This document shows, piece after piece, positions 49,813-62,553 of a DNA stretch of 64,000 bases. The notes beneath the pieces are model-generated. The model was not told the DNA's origin and ran no database searches. It saw only the letters and a list, made by a program, of their open reading frames with translations. The translations under genes were made by a program, and so were the position numbers. This DNA is from Cerioporus squamosus. Lineage: Eukaryota; Basidiomycota; Agaricomycetes; Polyporales; Polyporaceae. The stretch spans positions 310,001 through 374,000 of the forward strand of contig JABYQS010000016.1 in NCBI GenBank assembly GCA_022592435.1. The letters run 5' to 3'. Within the stretch, counting starts at the first letter, position 1. Each line of letters opens with the position of its first letter.

Positions 49813-51752
49813 ATGACGGACCAGCCGATACAGTATCACCACCATGGCCGATTCAAGGTGTTTGGTGGCGTCTTGCCTGACGCTGTCACGGCGTATCAGA
49901 CGTACGGCGACCCGTCGAAACCGTGCATCGTGTTTCCAACGTGTTACGGAGCCAAGCTGGGATTAGGAAGTTAGTGGGTGCTTTCGCGTCTCGGCTAGTC
50001 GCTGGACTGACAAGTTAAACGGCTGAAGGTCAATCTTACCTCGTCGGGGAGAATAAGGTCCGGTGTAGTCACCGCTTGTCGTTTCCTGTCCTCTCTTGAC
50101 AGGTTTCGGGACGTGTATGTTCAATTTCTGACCGTTCCGAGACATGTGCAGGCTCTCGACCCGACAAAGTACTTCGTGGTCACCTTCGCGCTGTTTTGCA
50201 ACGGGGAGGTGTGTCTTCTGCTGGCCATAGTCATGTTTACTGATCTGATGACCGCGTCTGTCTGACGCTGCCTGCAGTCGTCATCGCCTTCGAATACGGT
50301 CCGTATCTCAATTCCTCCCTACGCGAACATCCGCCACTGCCCGCTCACGAACGTGTTATGCATAGCCGGTGCCATATAATGGTCCTTATTTCCCAGCGAT
50401 CTCCTACGAGGACAACATGTGAGCGGCGGAAGTCATCTTGCAACCATGTCGACAGCACTAATTACGTCTTCACAGTCGTGCCCAATACGCCGTCCTGCAG
50501 CATCTCGGAGTCACGAGAGTTCATTGCGTGGTCGGATTCTCCATGGGAGGCCAGCAGGTGCGTGGTGTTCATCACGATATACGACTGGGCCTTAGATGAA
50601 GGTTGCGCCACTATAGGCTTATCATTGGGCTACCGTGTTTCCTGACTTCGTGGACAAGTTCGTCGCCATCTGTTCATCCGCGCGCACCAGCCCGCACAAC
50701 ATATGGTCAGATTCGTCGATGTCTAACGGGTAACATGAGCTGATATATTGTGACATCTCAACAGCTTCCTCGAGGGTCCGAAGGCAGCTCTGAAGGCAGG
50801 GCGTGACTTCGAGAATGGGCATTACACCTCTCCGCCCCAGGTCGGCATTCGAGCTTTCGCGCGGACATATAGCGCCTGGGCGTACGGACAGACGGTGAGA
50901 GGATGAGACCGATTGCTTCGCGGCTTCGTCTTCCATGGCATCTCATGATGATTCTTGACAGTGGTTCCGCCAACACTTGTACCAGATGAACGGCCTGTAA
51001 GTCAATTGCTAGGGCGTCTAGAGACACGTCCGTTGCTACCTGTTGAAACGTCCCCATTCCCGCCACGCTCCTATCCGCGGCATACTGACCATTCTGGCGG
51101 CAACAGTTATCCCACTCTGGACGCATTCATCCAAGAAGCATGGGAAGGCAGGTTCGTGACAAACTGGGACGCCAACGATATGCTCGCGCTGCTCGAAACC
51201 TGGCAACGCGGAGACATTTCGAACATCCGCGACGGGGGGAACTTTGCGGAATCTCTGAAGGCGATCAAGGCCAAGGCACTCATAATGCCTTGCAAGACGG
51301 ACCTCTACTTCTGTGTACGTGATCCTTGCGTTCCATCTGCCCGTCGCTGTCATTGGCCGCTGACGCTTGGGTTTGTTTTTGGTTCTTTCTCGCGGGTGCA
51401 TCGGCACCGGCGCGCCGCCGTATCACCGTTGTTGGGCAACTTTTCGCTTCTTGCGATGATTGCGTTCAATATGGGACGCTTTCGCATGTCTCTGCGACTA
51501 CTGCCCACGACCTTGGGTTCTGCGCATGCATCAGCCTGAAGACAGCGTCAACGAAGTCTCGCAGCTCAGAGACGCTGAGCTCGCTGTTATTGACAGCGTG
51601 TGGGGCCATGCTGGTATGTCCGGGCCATGTTTTGTATAGGACGCGCTCATGTGGATAATCGATTATCGGGGCCTGTCTTTCCAGCTGGCGGAGGCGCCAA
51701 CGCTGCGGATGTGGCGTTCATAACTAAGAAGATCAAGGAATTTTTGGCCTAG
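49813..51752 (+). CDS. Alpha/beta hydrolase of the homoserine acetyltransferase family
   Basis: Twelve exons: 49813-49969, 50029-50057, 50152-50208, 50278-50298, 50366-50418, 50476-50557, 50617-50705, 50765-50894, 50962-50996, 51107-51314, 51535-51613, 51685-51752 (335 aa). The catalytic triad is visible: S128 in the elbow GFSMGG, D283 in CKTDLYF and H312 in WGHAGG. The N-terminus has the family's TAYQTYGDPSKP and the strand PTKYFVVTFALFCNGES. The family contains true homoserine O-acetyltransferases and many fungal hydrolase-like paralogs; at 335 residues, without the longer MetX lid, this is probably one of the latter, so a role in methionine synthesis is not claimed. The 220-nt intron 51315-51534 is long and its donor choice (TGT|GTACGT) is inferred from phase. 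Confidence 0.85.
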
Positions 51753-53538
51753 CGCAGGAAATAGCGGGGTGGGAGGACGAATATGAGTTGCGGTGAAGCA
51801 TTGGAGTGGGCGGCATGCAATACTTAACTCGTGGTGGTACTCCCGCTATGCCTCAAGCCATGCCTCGTTGCATGGCGGGATATTTCGTGTCCGGTTTGTG
51901 GGTACGCGCTCCTTGTACAATATGACTAGTTCGGTGCAGAGGGAGGTCTTCTGATGTAATGCGCAATATTGTTCTCCGTGAGTTGGTGGCATACATACCC
52001 AAGACGCTCCAAGACGCCGCCGCAGAACAGAAATCACGGGCGCCTTCATTGCTGCCAGTGCCTGCCACGACTCGACGCTTTCCGAGTCGGGAGGCTCCCA
52101 CTTGAACAACTGCCGCACCTCATGGAGACTCTGTATCCCCGCATTCTGCCGAACTTTCATTCTATATGATCGCTATGTCTCATGCTCCCCACGACGCGCA
52201 ACTTCGGCCCCTAGGTCTACTCCGTCATTTGCGAACTCTCCTGAGTCCGGCAGGTGACCGGGATGGATGTCTCGAGTATGTGAGGAGTTCAGGTGTGTGA
52301 GCAAGGAGTGTATCAGGAGCTCGAAGGACAATTGTCTTCGGTCAAGATTCAGGGCACTGCTTGTGTGTGTTCAGTCCTCCTGTTCATGCAACGTTGAACG
52401 TACTGACACTGACTCTTGATTTGACCGCTCAGGCTACCGCGAAGCCTTGTCAATTGCGTGGAGGACATTTGAGGACGGCACATGAGACGGCAGCGATGGA
52501 TGGTCCAACAGCAATGCAAGCCTACGTCCCTTCCAAGATCTCCCAGGGCCTCGGACGTCCCTCGAGTCGTACGGCAAGACTGCGACCTAGACCTTCATGT
52601 TCTCCGTCCTACGGCACCAAACTTTTCGATGACTTTCCGATCGGGTGTCGGGGCCAGCCCGACTGACTGATCACATCTGTCATCTTACGTGCTTCCTCCA
52701 GTCTTCAAGACCAGCCGCCAAACGGCCAATTTTCCTCGACGCGTCAGTCGTCTCGTGGAGTATCCCTTGTATTGGACGCGACTCTCAGTCCACCTCGCAG
52801 CAGATCAAGCACGACAGGCGTCCATTGCGCATCAAGGGCGCTCAGAATGGCCGGCACAAGATACGTCTGGAGGAAAAGGTGAAGTGGAGGTGACCTCATA
52901 CTTGCTCAGGGTCGCGCGTCTCGGATCGTTGCTTCGTTATCATCAGCGGCCCCTGCGTAATCTTCCGTGCAGACGCGCTTCGAGTGGTTAATTAAACCTC
53001 ATTGCAGCGCGGCGTCAGAACCAGATCCCAGCGACACACACTAGCACCGTCCGACGACGTGCCGCATGCGGGTCCACGGGAACGCTGCGCTTACTTGGGC
53101 TCGCTGGTACCCGGCGTGCGATTGCAGGTCCCTGACGACAGACCACGCCGCGCGCTCGTGCGTGTCCGGACGTGCGGGTGTGCACGATGCGATGGCTCAG
53201 CCATTCCGAGTCAGCCACTGGGCGGTTTTGTGGGATTGTGGCCTCAAGACGCGCCTGTGGCCTCGCTTGATACGGTGCGCACGCCCCGGACACGCCCGTA
53301 TATAACTAATGAATCAGGCTGATCAGGCTTCTTAGATCTTGGTCGTGTCCTTCCCGGCTTTTGCGCGCGTACTGCTTAGTCGCCGGAGTCCTTTACATAC
53401 CACGAGCTTAGTGCCCGTGTGGCTGCGTTTGGCTTCCGCGAGGCTTAATCGTGCTTTTTGTCTTGTTCTTAGCGTTGCGCGAGGACTCGACACCCGACAT
53501 ACCCTCTCCCCCATTGCTCCTCTGCTCCATTTGCACCC
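51753..53538. other. Gene-free region
   Basis: About 1.8 kb between the hydrolase and the SDR gene. No frame shows a domain or believable splicing. A TATATAA at 53299-53305 lies 234 nt upstream of the SDR start and may be its TATA box if the 5' UTR is long. Confidence 0.4.
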
Positions 53539-54842
53539 ATGCATTGCGTCCGTGCCAACCTCGCTCATGCGCCACCCAAGCCTAAGTGGGGCGTGGCTAA
53601 TATTCCAGATCTGTCGGGAAAGGTGATGATCGTCACCGGCGGGAATGCAGGGATCGGGAAGGAGACTGTCAAGGTGCGCTGTGCTGCCATTGGAATCGTA
53701 GCATCGAGACACTGATACATCTACACATCCAGGCATTGCTTTTGCGGGGAGCGAAGGTGTACATGGCGGCGCGGTCTGAGGCCAAGGCCCTCGTCGCCGT
53801 TGAGGAGTTACGGGCAGCTACGGGGAGGAGCGCAATTGTCCTGAAGATTGATCTGGCTGACCTTCGGTCTGTCAAGGCTGCAGCGGCGGAATTTTTGAGG
53901 TAAGTCAGCGGGTGCTTTTAGCCGGACATATGAGCTCATGCGGGACGCGTTTGTAGCAGAGAGTCCAGACTGGACGTACTGTTCAACAGCGGGGGTGTGA
54001 TGTTTCCTCCCGTGGAGCAATTGACCGCGGATGGCTACGACTTGCAGTTCGGTACAAACGTCCTCGGTGCGTACCCAACGTCCCGGAACCTGGGTTCACG
54101 AGTATGGCTAACTGACTAGTCCACGTCGTGACATGTAGGGCACTTCTATCTGACGCAGCTGTTGATACCGGTGTTGCTGTCAGGAGTCTCTCAATCGCGG
54201 GACCAGCACGCGCGTGTGGTCAACACGTCGTCTATGGGGCATACGTCCGTGTCGGGCATAGACTTCGACACACTGCGCGAACATCCGAAGCGGAAGAAAA
54301 TGGGGACGCAGAAGCTGCACTTCCAGAGCAAGTTTGTGAGTGCCGAGTCAAAGGTGTCCCTAAGTCGGTGGCTGACGTCCATGTCATGTCGTGCCATGCA
54401 AGGCCACGGTGGTATTCTCAAATGAGCTGCACCGAAGATACGGCGACCAGGGCATCATCTCCGTGTCGCTCCATCCGGGGAACTTGAAGACCGACGTGCA
54501 ACGGCATGTATCGCATCTCGAGAAGGTACTCTCGGTGAGTGGACCCTGCTCACTTTCTGAACGGCAGCTCGAGCTGAGTCGACGATGTAGGCGCCGTTGT
54601 TACATCCAGCGTCAATGGGTGCACTGACGCAGCTGTGGGCCGGGACCTCTCCGGACGGTCTTCAGCTTGGAGGAGAGGTGAGTACGATGTAGCCAGTCAG
54701 AGAGCGCGCTCTGTAGCTGACGCAAAACGGACAGTACCTCATTCCGTGGGCGCGGCTTGGGACAGCGCGAGAAGAAACGCAGGATGCTCAGCTGGGGAAG
54801 AAGCTGTGGGCATGGATGGAGAACGCCATACGAGAAGTATGA
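53539..54842 (+). CDS. Short-chain dehydrogenase/reductase with altered active site
   Basis: Seven exons: 53539-53673, 53733-53899, 53957-54066, 54139-54335, 54403-54534, 54591-54677, 54735-54842 (311 aa). The fold is clear: cofactor motif [34 protein letters not shown] at the NNAG position, VVNTSS with the catalytic serine, and [10 protein letters not shown] after the active site. It belongs to the retinol-dehydrogenase/WWOX-like class common in fungi. At the YxxxK active site the sequence reads HFQSK: K202 is present but the Tyr position (198) is His (CAC instead of TAC). The enzyme may be inactive, altered, or the base may be wrong. Substrate unknown. The FAD oxidoreductase gene starts 258 bp downstream on the same strand. 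Confidence 0.87.
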
Positions 54843-55100
54843 GCGAAGCCGCGGGAATCCAGGTTGCTGGCGTTGCTTGTCGAGTCATGTGTGTTACCCA
54901 GGTTTCGTGTCCCGTTGAATACAGAGATTAAGAGCAGAAACAGTCTGTCCGACGTCTCCGAACGCGCTCACGTGACCGCGTGCCGTGTCCAAGATTGGAG
55001 GCGGACGATGACGCGCACAGGGCGGGGATCGAAGACGGCGGTGAGCCCACACAAGGTCACGAACCGTCGGGCGCATACAGCTTGCCTCTCGACCCCCACC

Positions 55101-57208
55101 ATGTCCTCGTCTCCCCAGCCCAGACGCGTCTGCATCGTCGGCGCCGGCGCGTCGGGCATGTCTGCTGCATACGCCCTCAGCAAGCACCCCGATAAGTTCC
55201 AGGTCACAGTCTTCGACAAACAGCCCGTCGCGGGGGGCATGGCCACCTCCATCGACATCGACGCCGACAAATACGGCGCGTCGTACATCAATGACGGCGT
55301 CCAGGGCTGCAGCCCCGTCTTCGCGAATACACTTCGCATGTTTAGGATGCTCGGCTTCGAGCCAACGGAGGTCGGCATGCAGTGAGTCCCCTCTCCGCTC
55401 GACGATGGTTGTATGCGGTAATGACTCGCCACAGAATCAGTTTCGGCAAGGGCGAGAACTTCTGGACCAACGTCTTCCCCTCCGAGCTCGTCACCAAGTT
55501 CCAGAAGGATATCGCCAAGTTCGGCCGCGCACTCTCAACTATCAAGAAACTCGAGCCCGTCTTTGCGGCTATTCCTGTGCACACAATGCTACGGATGTTC
55601 GGTTTCTCCACAGACTTTGGTGAGCGGATGGTCTATCCGCTTGTCGCTCTCTTCTTCGGTACCGGAAACCAAACTCCTTACATCTCCTCTGCCATCCTGG
55701 TGCGTGTCATACAACCAGTACTGCACTTCGAGGACTTACATGCGGTTTCTCAGGAGCGTGTCTTCATGGATCCGAGTATGAGGCTTTTCGAGTATGACGA
55801 GAAGAGCCTGCTCGCGAGTATACCCACCATGCTTGCGTTCCCCAAGGTATGGTCCGCCGCAATTTCAGTCGAGTCAGGACCGGCTTAGCATATGCAATCA
55901 CAGCTCCATGACGTGTACCAAGCTTGGCGGGAGGAGATCTCCTCCCGCGGCAACGTTGAGTTCAAGCTCGGCCACGAAGTTCGAGGCGTCCTGTCGCGAA
56001 CGGCTAAGAAAGACGGACCCGTCCGTATCGAGTATCAACTAGGAGAAGGTGATGACGGAAGTGAGCAGCATATAGCTGTATTTGATGAGCTCATTCTTGC
56101 CATCGACGCGGATTCATGCTTGAAACTACTCGGGAAGGAGGCCACATGGAAGGAGAAGAGGGTCCTAGGTAGCGTCAAGTATCTCTACGACGTGACCATC
56201 ACACACAACGATTTGGATTACATGAATAAGGTGAGTTGTTCCGTATTGACCATTCGATAACTGAACATGCTGACATCATCGGTGAATGGACTGGTAGTAC
56301 TATGAGACGCGGTACAGTCCGAAGCATAACGCCCCCCTGTCTTCCGCAAGCAGCGCCCAGGAGCGTGAGGAGATGACGAAGGCTTTCGACTTCGCCGCGC
56401 ACAAGTTTCGCCCTCTATACTACACGATGCAATACGAACAGGACAAGTCGAAGATCGAGATGAGCTTCGACCTTACCCATTATCAGCCCCAGTTCCGTGG
56501 AGAGAAGCCGGCTGGTCCGATCTCCCCCTCTGATCGCTCCGACCATCGCAACGAATGCAACCCCTTGTCTGACCATGCTCAGAAAGCTCAAGACGAGAAA
56601 GGCGGTCGTCCCGGGGAGAGCGCGAGAACCGGGATGGATGCGGATGGGAAACCGGAACCTCCTCTGGAGAAGCATGTCTTTCAGACAATCTTCCTCGACC
56701 GTGACGGCAGCCAAGACTTGTGGACGTGGGGGGAGATCAAAGAAGAGAAGCGTATCTACGAGAAGTGGTGGAAGCAACAGAGTCATCGCTGGCAGCATTA
56801 CGTCGAGGTCGTGCCGTGGATGATGTTCATTAACGGCAAGCAGAACACTCAGTACGTCCTCCTCATGCTCAGGAATGCAAATGACTGACCGCACTCAATC
56901 TGAAGTTACGCGGGAGCCTGGTCCGGTATTACGTGTAGATCCTCCCTTGAAACGTCAATACTGATTTAGATTTACACAGTCCTGAACATGCACGAGCTCG
57001 CCGTGACCTCTGGCTTCGCGGCGGCGTATCGCTTGGGTGCCGACTACCCCTTCCACGAGGACGAGGACTGCGAACGTCTCTTCAGACTGTACCTGATGCT
57101 GAGCCATGGGGTACGAATGGTACGTCATCCTCAGCAAGCATCCCTTCGTGCGATGACCTTGAGCGGCATGTTTAGCGGAAGGAAGATCGGAAGGGGCTAT
57201 TCGCGTGA
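55101..57208 (+). CDS. FAD-dependent oxidoreductase (amine oxidase-like)
   Basis: Eight exons: 55101-55381, 55435-55699, 55754-55846, 55904-56230, 56298-56851, 56906-56925, 56980-57119, 57176-57208 (570 aa). The N-terminal Rossmann motif VCIVGAGASGMSAAYAL and FDKQPVAGGMATSIDID bind FAD; the C-terminal AWSVLNMHELAVTSGFAAAY matches the second FAD contact of amine-oxidase-like flavoproteins. The family has many uncharacterised fungal members; a substrate cannot be given. The exon 6 donor (GTATTA) was chosen because it alone restores the conserved NMHE frame; the last exon adds RKEDRKGLFA and the stop. No signal peptide. Confidence 0.87.
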
Positions 57209-60200
57209 AGCCGCGAGTCTGCCGCCAAACCACGGGTTCGTTAGCTTTTGAGTTTCTACGAAAGATCACTCGATGTGAATGCGGGGTGCAATGCAATACA
57301 CGGTCACGTTGTACGAGACACCCTGTCACGCTGTCTCGGCATGTATTACCTGCCATTTGCTCAGCGCTTGAGAAGCATTGCGCGGGAACACATTGATGGC
57401 TATAGGGGCGGAAGTCAACGAGGATCGTCTTGAGTGGCTTGCATCTGAGGACGTGGTGAAGGCAGTACCTGCGCACTGGCACGAGGGCAGTATGTAGGCG
57501 ATCGAGACTATGACCCTGGACGCACGGCTACAGGCAGTCGTGTGCCGTGCTTCCAGACCAACAACTGTGGTGCATACTCACTGTAGCTTCCGGACAAGTT
57601 GTCCGGAGGAGGCGCAGGCCGTCTCGGAATGTGAGCTCCGTTGCGGCGTTCCGAGAAACGACAACGTAGATCCTGTCAGTTGATCCGTTTGGTCATTTGA
57701 CATGCTTACATCCAATCGATGAGAGTACATATGGCAGGTACATATCTGCCACTTGATGTTGCAGGGTACAATTGGGTGCAATCAATACGTACTCAAGTAT
57801 TGGTTGGCGACCCGGGGTCATACGTAGTCCGAAGTGTATCGGAGCTGACATGTTCTGCAACTCAAACCGAGGACATATGGTGCGGTAAAGACTCCGGGCA
57901 TCCTGCACACATTAATACGTTTGCACAATCCTTGGCCCAGGTATTTGGCTGATGACATTTCGTAGGACGCAAGGAGACGCACCAGACATGCAGACCGACT
58001 GCAGACCGCCGACAAGACGTATGGGGCGGCGCTCAAGTGGACCCGAGACCGGTGGCCGAGAGCGAGCTGGACGTCAAGGCGGTGAAGCTGGGCCGTGCAG
58101 CACGAACTCTATAAGCGATGATCCGAGAGCACTGGGTATAGGGGCCACAATTGCAGAATCGGCGGGCACTTCTGTCGATGAAGCGGCTGCGAGGGGTTCT
58201 TGGGGGTACCATGGCTGCGCTGAGGCGATGGTGTCTATTCGGCTTCGATTGAGACCCAGTACTGTGGATAGTTTAGCATTTGAAGAGCAACTAAGCAGCC
58301 GAATAGAGAGCGATGTCTGATGGATAGGACTTACCGCAAGGCCAAGAGCAGCACGTCAGGAAGAGCGATGAAACTTTAACCACAGCAGCCGAAGCGTCTC
58401 GTCACCGCCTTGGTCGGGCCATTGCGGTCTGTATGGGAGACACAAGACACAGGTGCGGAAGAAGTCCGTCAGGAGACGCTGTCCTGCTAGCATAGAGGAG
58501 GACGTGAGGCAAGGAACGAGGGTATCTTGTCGGTCCGAGATCGGTGCGGTTGAAGGGTTCAAGCAGGGGGTGTAAGGGTATGCGAGTGTTGACAGCGACA
58601 CCTTGGCGCGTACTGGCAGTAAGAAGGAGTGTTTTCGACCACGCCGAGCCGGTAGTTTGGGAAGTCTGGACGATCTGGCGCTGACGTGCGCAGTGGAAGT
58701 TTTCGGAGCAACGGGTGGAAGGACATCACAAGACGTCCGTCCGTCCGGGGCGAGGAATGAGACGCAGGAGAAGGGTTCTCACCTCCGTCATGGGTTACGG
58801 GAGGGATGATCAGTGGCCATGAGGGGAGATGAAGCGCGTACATGATGGTTCCGCCAGCCGACCTCCGAAGTGTCTGTGGCCAGACGACGATCCTACGAGC
58901 CTCGAAAGCTGCCGGTGTACCCGAACTACGGAGAGATTGACTGATTGGTATGAAGTTTGCGGGCCGGGACGATCATTCGTGCGGTTGGCAAGGTGTTTCC
59001 GAGATAGCTGCCGGAGATACCATGGGGCTGTCCAGGGGTACGTGTCCGAGAGGAGCAGGGGAGGTACCCAGTCTATGTTGGAGGCTGTTCGAGGGCAGGA
59101 GGGGAGGACGCTCTTGAGCGCTGGTAGGAGCGTCGCGCATGGCACCTGGAAGCGGAATATCAGTCGCGGGATCGCGGGAATGAAAATGTGCGGACCTCAA
59201 AATGGCCATGCTAGTTCCGCCGGCCACTGGTAGGTTTAGAGACAACGATTCAAGGGTCGCAGGAGCTGCGTGTACGACACTAGACGAGATGAAAGAGCGT
59301 CATGACCAGGTTGCGTGGACGGGAAGCGAGGGGCGAAGCGAAATGGAAAGCAGGAGGGAAACTTCAGCTTCTGTGTGCACGCGTCGGAGACGGAATTCGT
59401 TGCGGCTGCTCACCTCACAACGAGCAGTAGATCAGCGGCAGTCTCAGCACGCGTTTGATCGATTACCAGAGGACGATAGTGAATCCGTACAAAACCCCGC
59501 GCATGTTTCGAGTGCCGTCGTGGCATTCCCCCCGCTTGACTGGTCTTGTACGACAGCCTCGAACAGATCTACGTCAGAGAGCATCCGACGGCCTCCAACC
59601 GGAAGAAGCAACAGCTCCGTTGCCTGCGACAGGCAGCGGTTTTGGGTGTATCATCCTCGTGCTGCACCGGCAGTGGATGCTGACTCTTGGACCCCCAGGG
59701 ACCAGGATATCTGCTAGGTGCGTGATTCGAGCTTGTTTGTCGCGAGTGTGGCCTAAGGAAATGCCACACCAGTTGGATACCTGTTGGACTAGCTTGTAGC
59801 AGTTCCTCAGTGATCGATTTATCGCTGTACTGGCCTCATGAGGTTGAAGAATTTGTCAGATTACTCTCAGCGATCTGAGGGTCTTCCCTCTCCTGGTCTG
59901 CATCCTGGCCCTCGTTTGTTGCAGAGTCAAACGAAGGCCGGGATACATACCATGAGAATGGAAGATCTTCAGACCATTGAAATAGTCTGAACGAGGTCTC
60001 TGACATCTTGCTAGCGTGTTCACAGAGAGGAGGACGTAGCCGGGTGGGTCCTGAACAGCACGGACCAACACGCTATCATACAAGGAAGGCTCCTCACTTT
60101 GACACACCATAGAATGGTGGCGACGGTGCCGGATGGAGTTATCTGAGAGAATGTAAGCGTTACGGTTCAAGAAGATGTTGGCTTATATTTCTACTGACCG

Positions 60201-61161
60201 TCTTGGCTGTACAGCGCACTGGCAACTTGAAGGCCCGGCCAATGGTCAACTGAGCGACTCCGGTGTTTGGTAGAATGCGTCACGCTACATGAACATGTCG
60301 GTGCAGCCGTCCCCGCCCCTCTCACGACATACTCCGGTACTTGAACCCGGCAACAACTATCAGTCCCCATACCATTGGCACAGCGCGCGGGCGCGGCCCA
60401 GTCTAGGTCACCGTCCTGTCGCGGATTTGAGTACCAGGTAGAAGCGAGGGAAGCGCTTCTGTCGCTGCAATCCACGTAAGCGGTTCTTCTTTCCTGTCCC
60501 CGTGTTGTTGAGTCTCAGCAGGGTTGCGCTTCCCGGAACGAAGAGGTTGAGAACCGAGGGGCTGGCCGCCAGTGCGATGCCCGGAACCAAGAGCAGGACT
60601 GCGGCAACGACGCGCAGGTCGCACACGGACGCCCACTGCTAAATTGCGTACGAGGGTGGGTGTAATCGATGGTGCGGTTGGGAGTCTGGATGGGCATCCT
60701 GAGCTGACACTAGCTATTGTAGTGCTCGCCGCTGATGCGTCACCGGCTTGACTCGCACGCTGGGAGACGAGGAGGCTCTGTTTGGCTAGACTGCTAGTAT
60801 TATCCACTTCCTGCTTGTATGAGAAGATATTCATCGGATGATTCCATGTCTTTCTGCGCCCGAGTATCACTGTCCATGCCACTCCGCAACACCCCGGCGA
60901 ACATGCTGAAGGCACACCGAGCCTTTGACGTGGAATGGTTAGGTGCCATAAGTGGGAAATCACGCATACCGGCATGCTCAGTTGCTACCAAGGCGTAGCA
61001 ACCGCTCGCCACGTCCACTTGCGGCATGACAGATGCACAACAATCGGCGAGACAATAGATCCATGAGATTCCAGCAGTGATACATGATGGCCATTCAGCA
61101 CCGATAGATATGTGAAGGAGCTAGCGACGCGCAAACTCTCGTACACCGCTTCTATGACCTA
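57209..61161. other. Gene-poor region
   Basis: Nearly 4 kb without a gene I can support. Around 58560-59250 both strands are open for several hundred bases (minus-strand frames 58973-59245 and 58559-58843), but no family is recognised. At 60408-60626 a minus-strand frame encodes a hydrophobic segment (VVAAVLLLVPGIALAA) followed by basic residues and may be a gene relic. No terminal repeats, tRNA or transposase fragments are seen. Confidence 0.4.
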
Positions 61162-62553
61162 CTACGCTATCTTTCCCGGAATATGAGGGTGAGCGCTCGA
61201 CAGGCCTGCATCAACGGCCCACGCTTGTCCGTTGACATAGCTGGACTCGTCCGACGCCAGGAACAGAGCGGCGTTGGCAATCTCTGCGTGCGAGGAAATT
61301 ATGAGTGGTCGACATTGTGTAATGCATTCTGATGTACCTTGCGGGAGCCCGTAGCGGCCGAGGGGGTTCAACTGGCCGATCTTTGCCTCGCTTCCCCTCG
61401 CGCGGGCGTAGTCGAACGTCATGGAAGTCATGCCAGTCTCGATGAGTCCCGGGCAGATGGTGTTGACCCGGATGTCGGTCCGCTGCAGCTGGTAGCAAGC
61501 AGTCTGGGCGATGCTATTCACACTGTCAAGAGAGCAAGGTTAGGTTGGCTTTGAATACTGTGACGCGACACGCACGCTGCCTTGCTGGCGCTATCTGCGG
61601 GGTCATGAGAACGAGTCCGCAAAGGATGTTGCTATTGGGACTCACACTCGGTCGTGCCCGCGCCAGAACGAAGGCCAGCAACTGGTAGGACACAGCGGTC
61701 AGCTAGGAGGAAGCATGAGGTAAAGACTGTGACCTACCAGAGGCAGTCAGGATGATGCTACCACCGCTGAACTCCTTGCCTCGAGAAGGATTGGCTTTCT
61801 TCATCGCGGCAGACGCATGCTTGACAGCAAGGAAACAGCTAGAATAAGGTCAGACCAGTTGACGAGTGTGGTGCAACAAGAACTCACGAGAGCGCATTGA
61901 CACGCATGACTTCCATGAATTGTTTGGGCGTGATATCCCAGAGCGGGGTGGCAGTGGCGATGCCAGCCTGGTGGAACATGTTCAGCGATCTTCGCGAGTT
62001 CGAAGAAGTGTACTCACGTTAGCAAAGAAGACATCTAACCGGCCCTCTTCTTGAAGGGCCTGCTTGCAGAGTCCTGCAATGGCCTCTTCGTCGGCAGCAT
62101 CGGCCTGCTGCGTAGTGACCTACATCGAGGGTTGGTCGCTGTGCGGACGTCATGCCAGAGGCAGATCACACACCTTGACATCCGGATAGGTCTTCTCGAT
62201 GGTCGACTTCAGGTCGGGAAGATTGGTCGGGTCAAAGTCGGCCAGGTAGAGGTGGCGAGCCCCTGGTACGTCCGTCAGCCTGTGTGCGATGCGGGGTACT
62301 GGCGCCTAGTAACCCGAGCACTCACCTTCGTGCGCGAATAGGATCGCAGTTGCACGTCTGTAAGAGCGGCATGAGAGGAGGATATGGGAGGAAGACAGCG
62401 AAGCACGGACCCTATCCCCTTGAGAGAACCGACGCCTGTGATGATGCACACCTTGTCCTTGAGGCGTGTGCCGCGAGGGGCGTTCTGGAGGTGGGAGCGG
62501 ATGCTCTCGAGCCTAGCGAGGGTTCTCCGGCGGAACTCGTCGTTGCTGGACAT
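61162..62553 (-). CDS. Short-chain dehydrogenase/reductase, classical type
   Basis: Ten exons: 62411-62553, 62326-62357, 62174-62262, 62018-62119, 61888-61967, 61738-61838, 61646-61681, 61576-61594 (19 nt), 61338-61522, 61162-61283 (302 aa). The motifs are complete: [13 protein letters not shown] for the cofactor, LTAS with the catalytic serine (S182), EYSASKAAV with Y195 and K199, and the post-active-site [10 protein letters not shown]. The end [15 protein letters not shown] is typical of FabG-like oxidoreductases. The 19-nt exon encodes the catalytic Y-S-A-S-K itself. The start at 62553 lies 470 bp from the divergent APC1 start. Substrate unknown. Confidence 0.92.

Noticed and set aside
60403..60975. 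Open frame of 190 codons on the minus strand
   Set aside because: Low-complexity Arg/Ser composition and no family; only the overlapping hydrophobic frame is mentioned as a possible relic.
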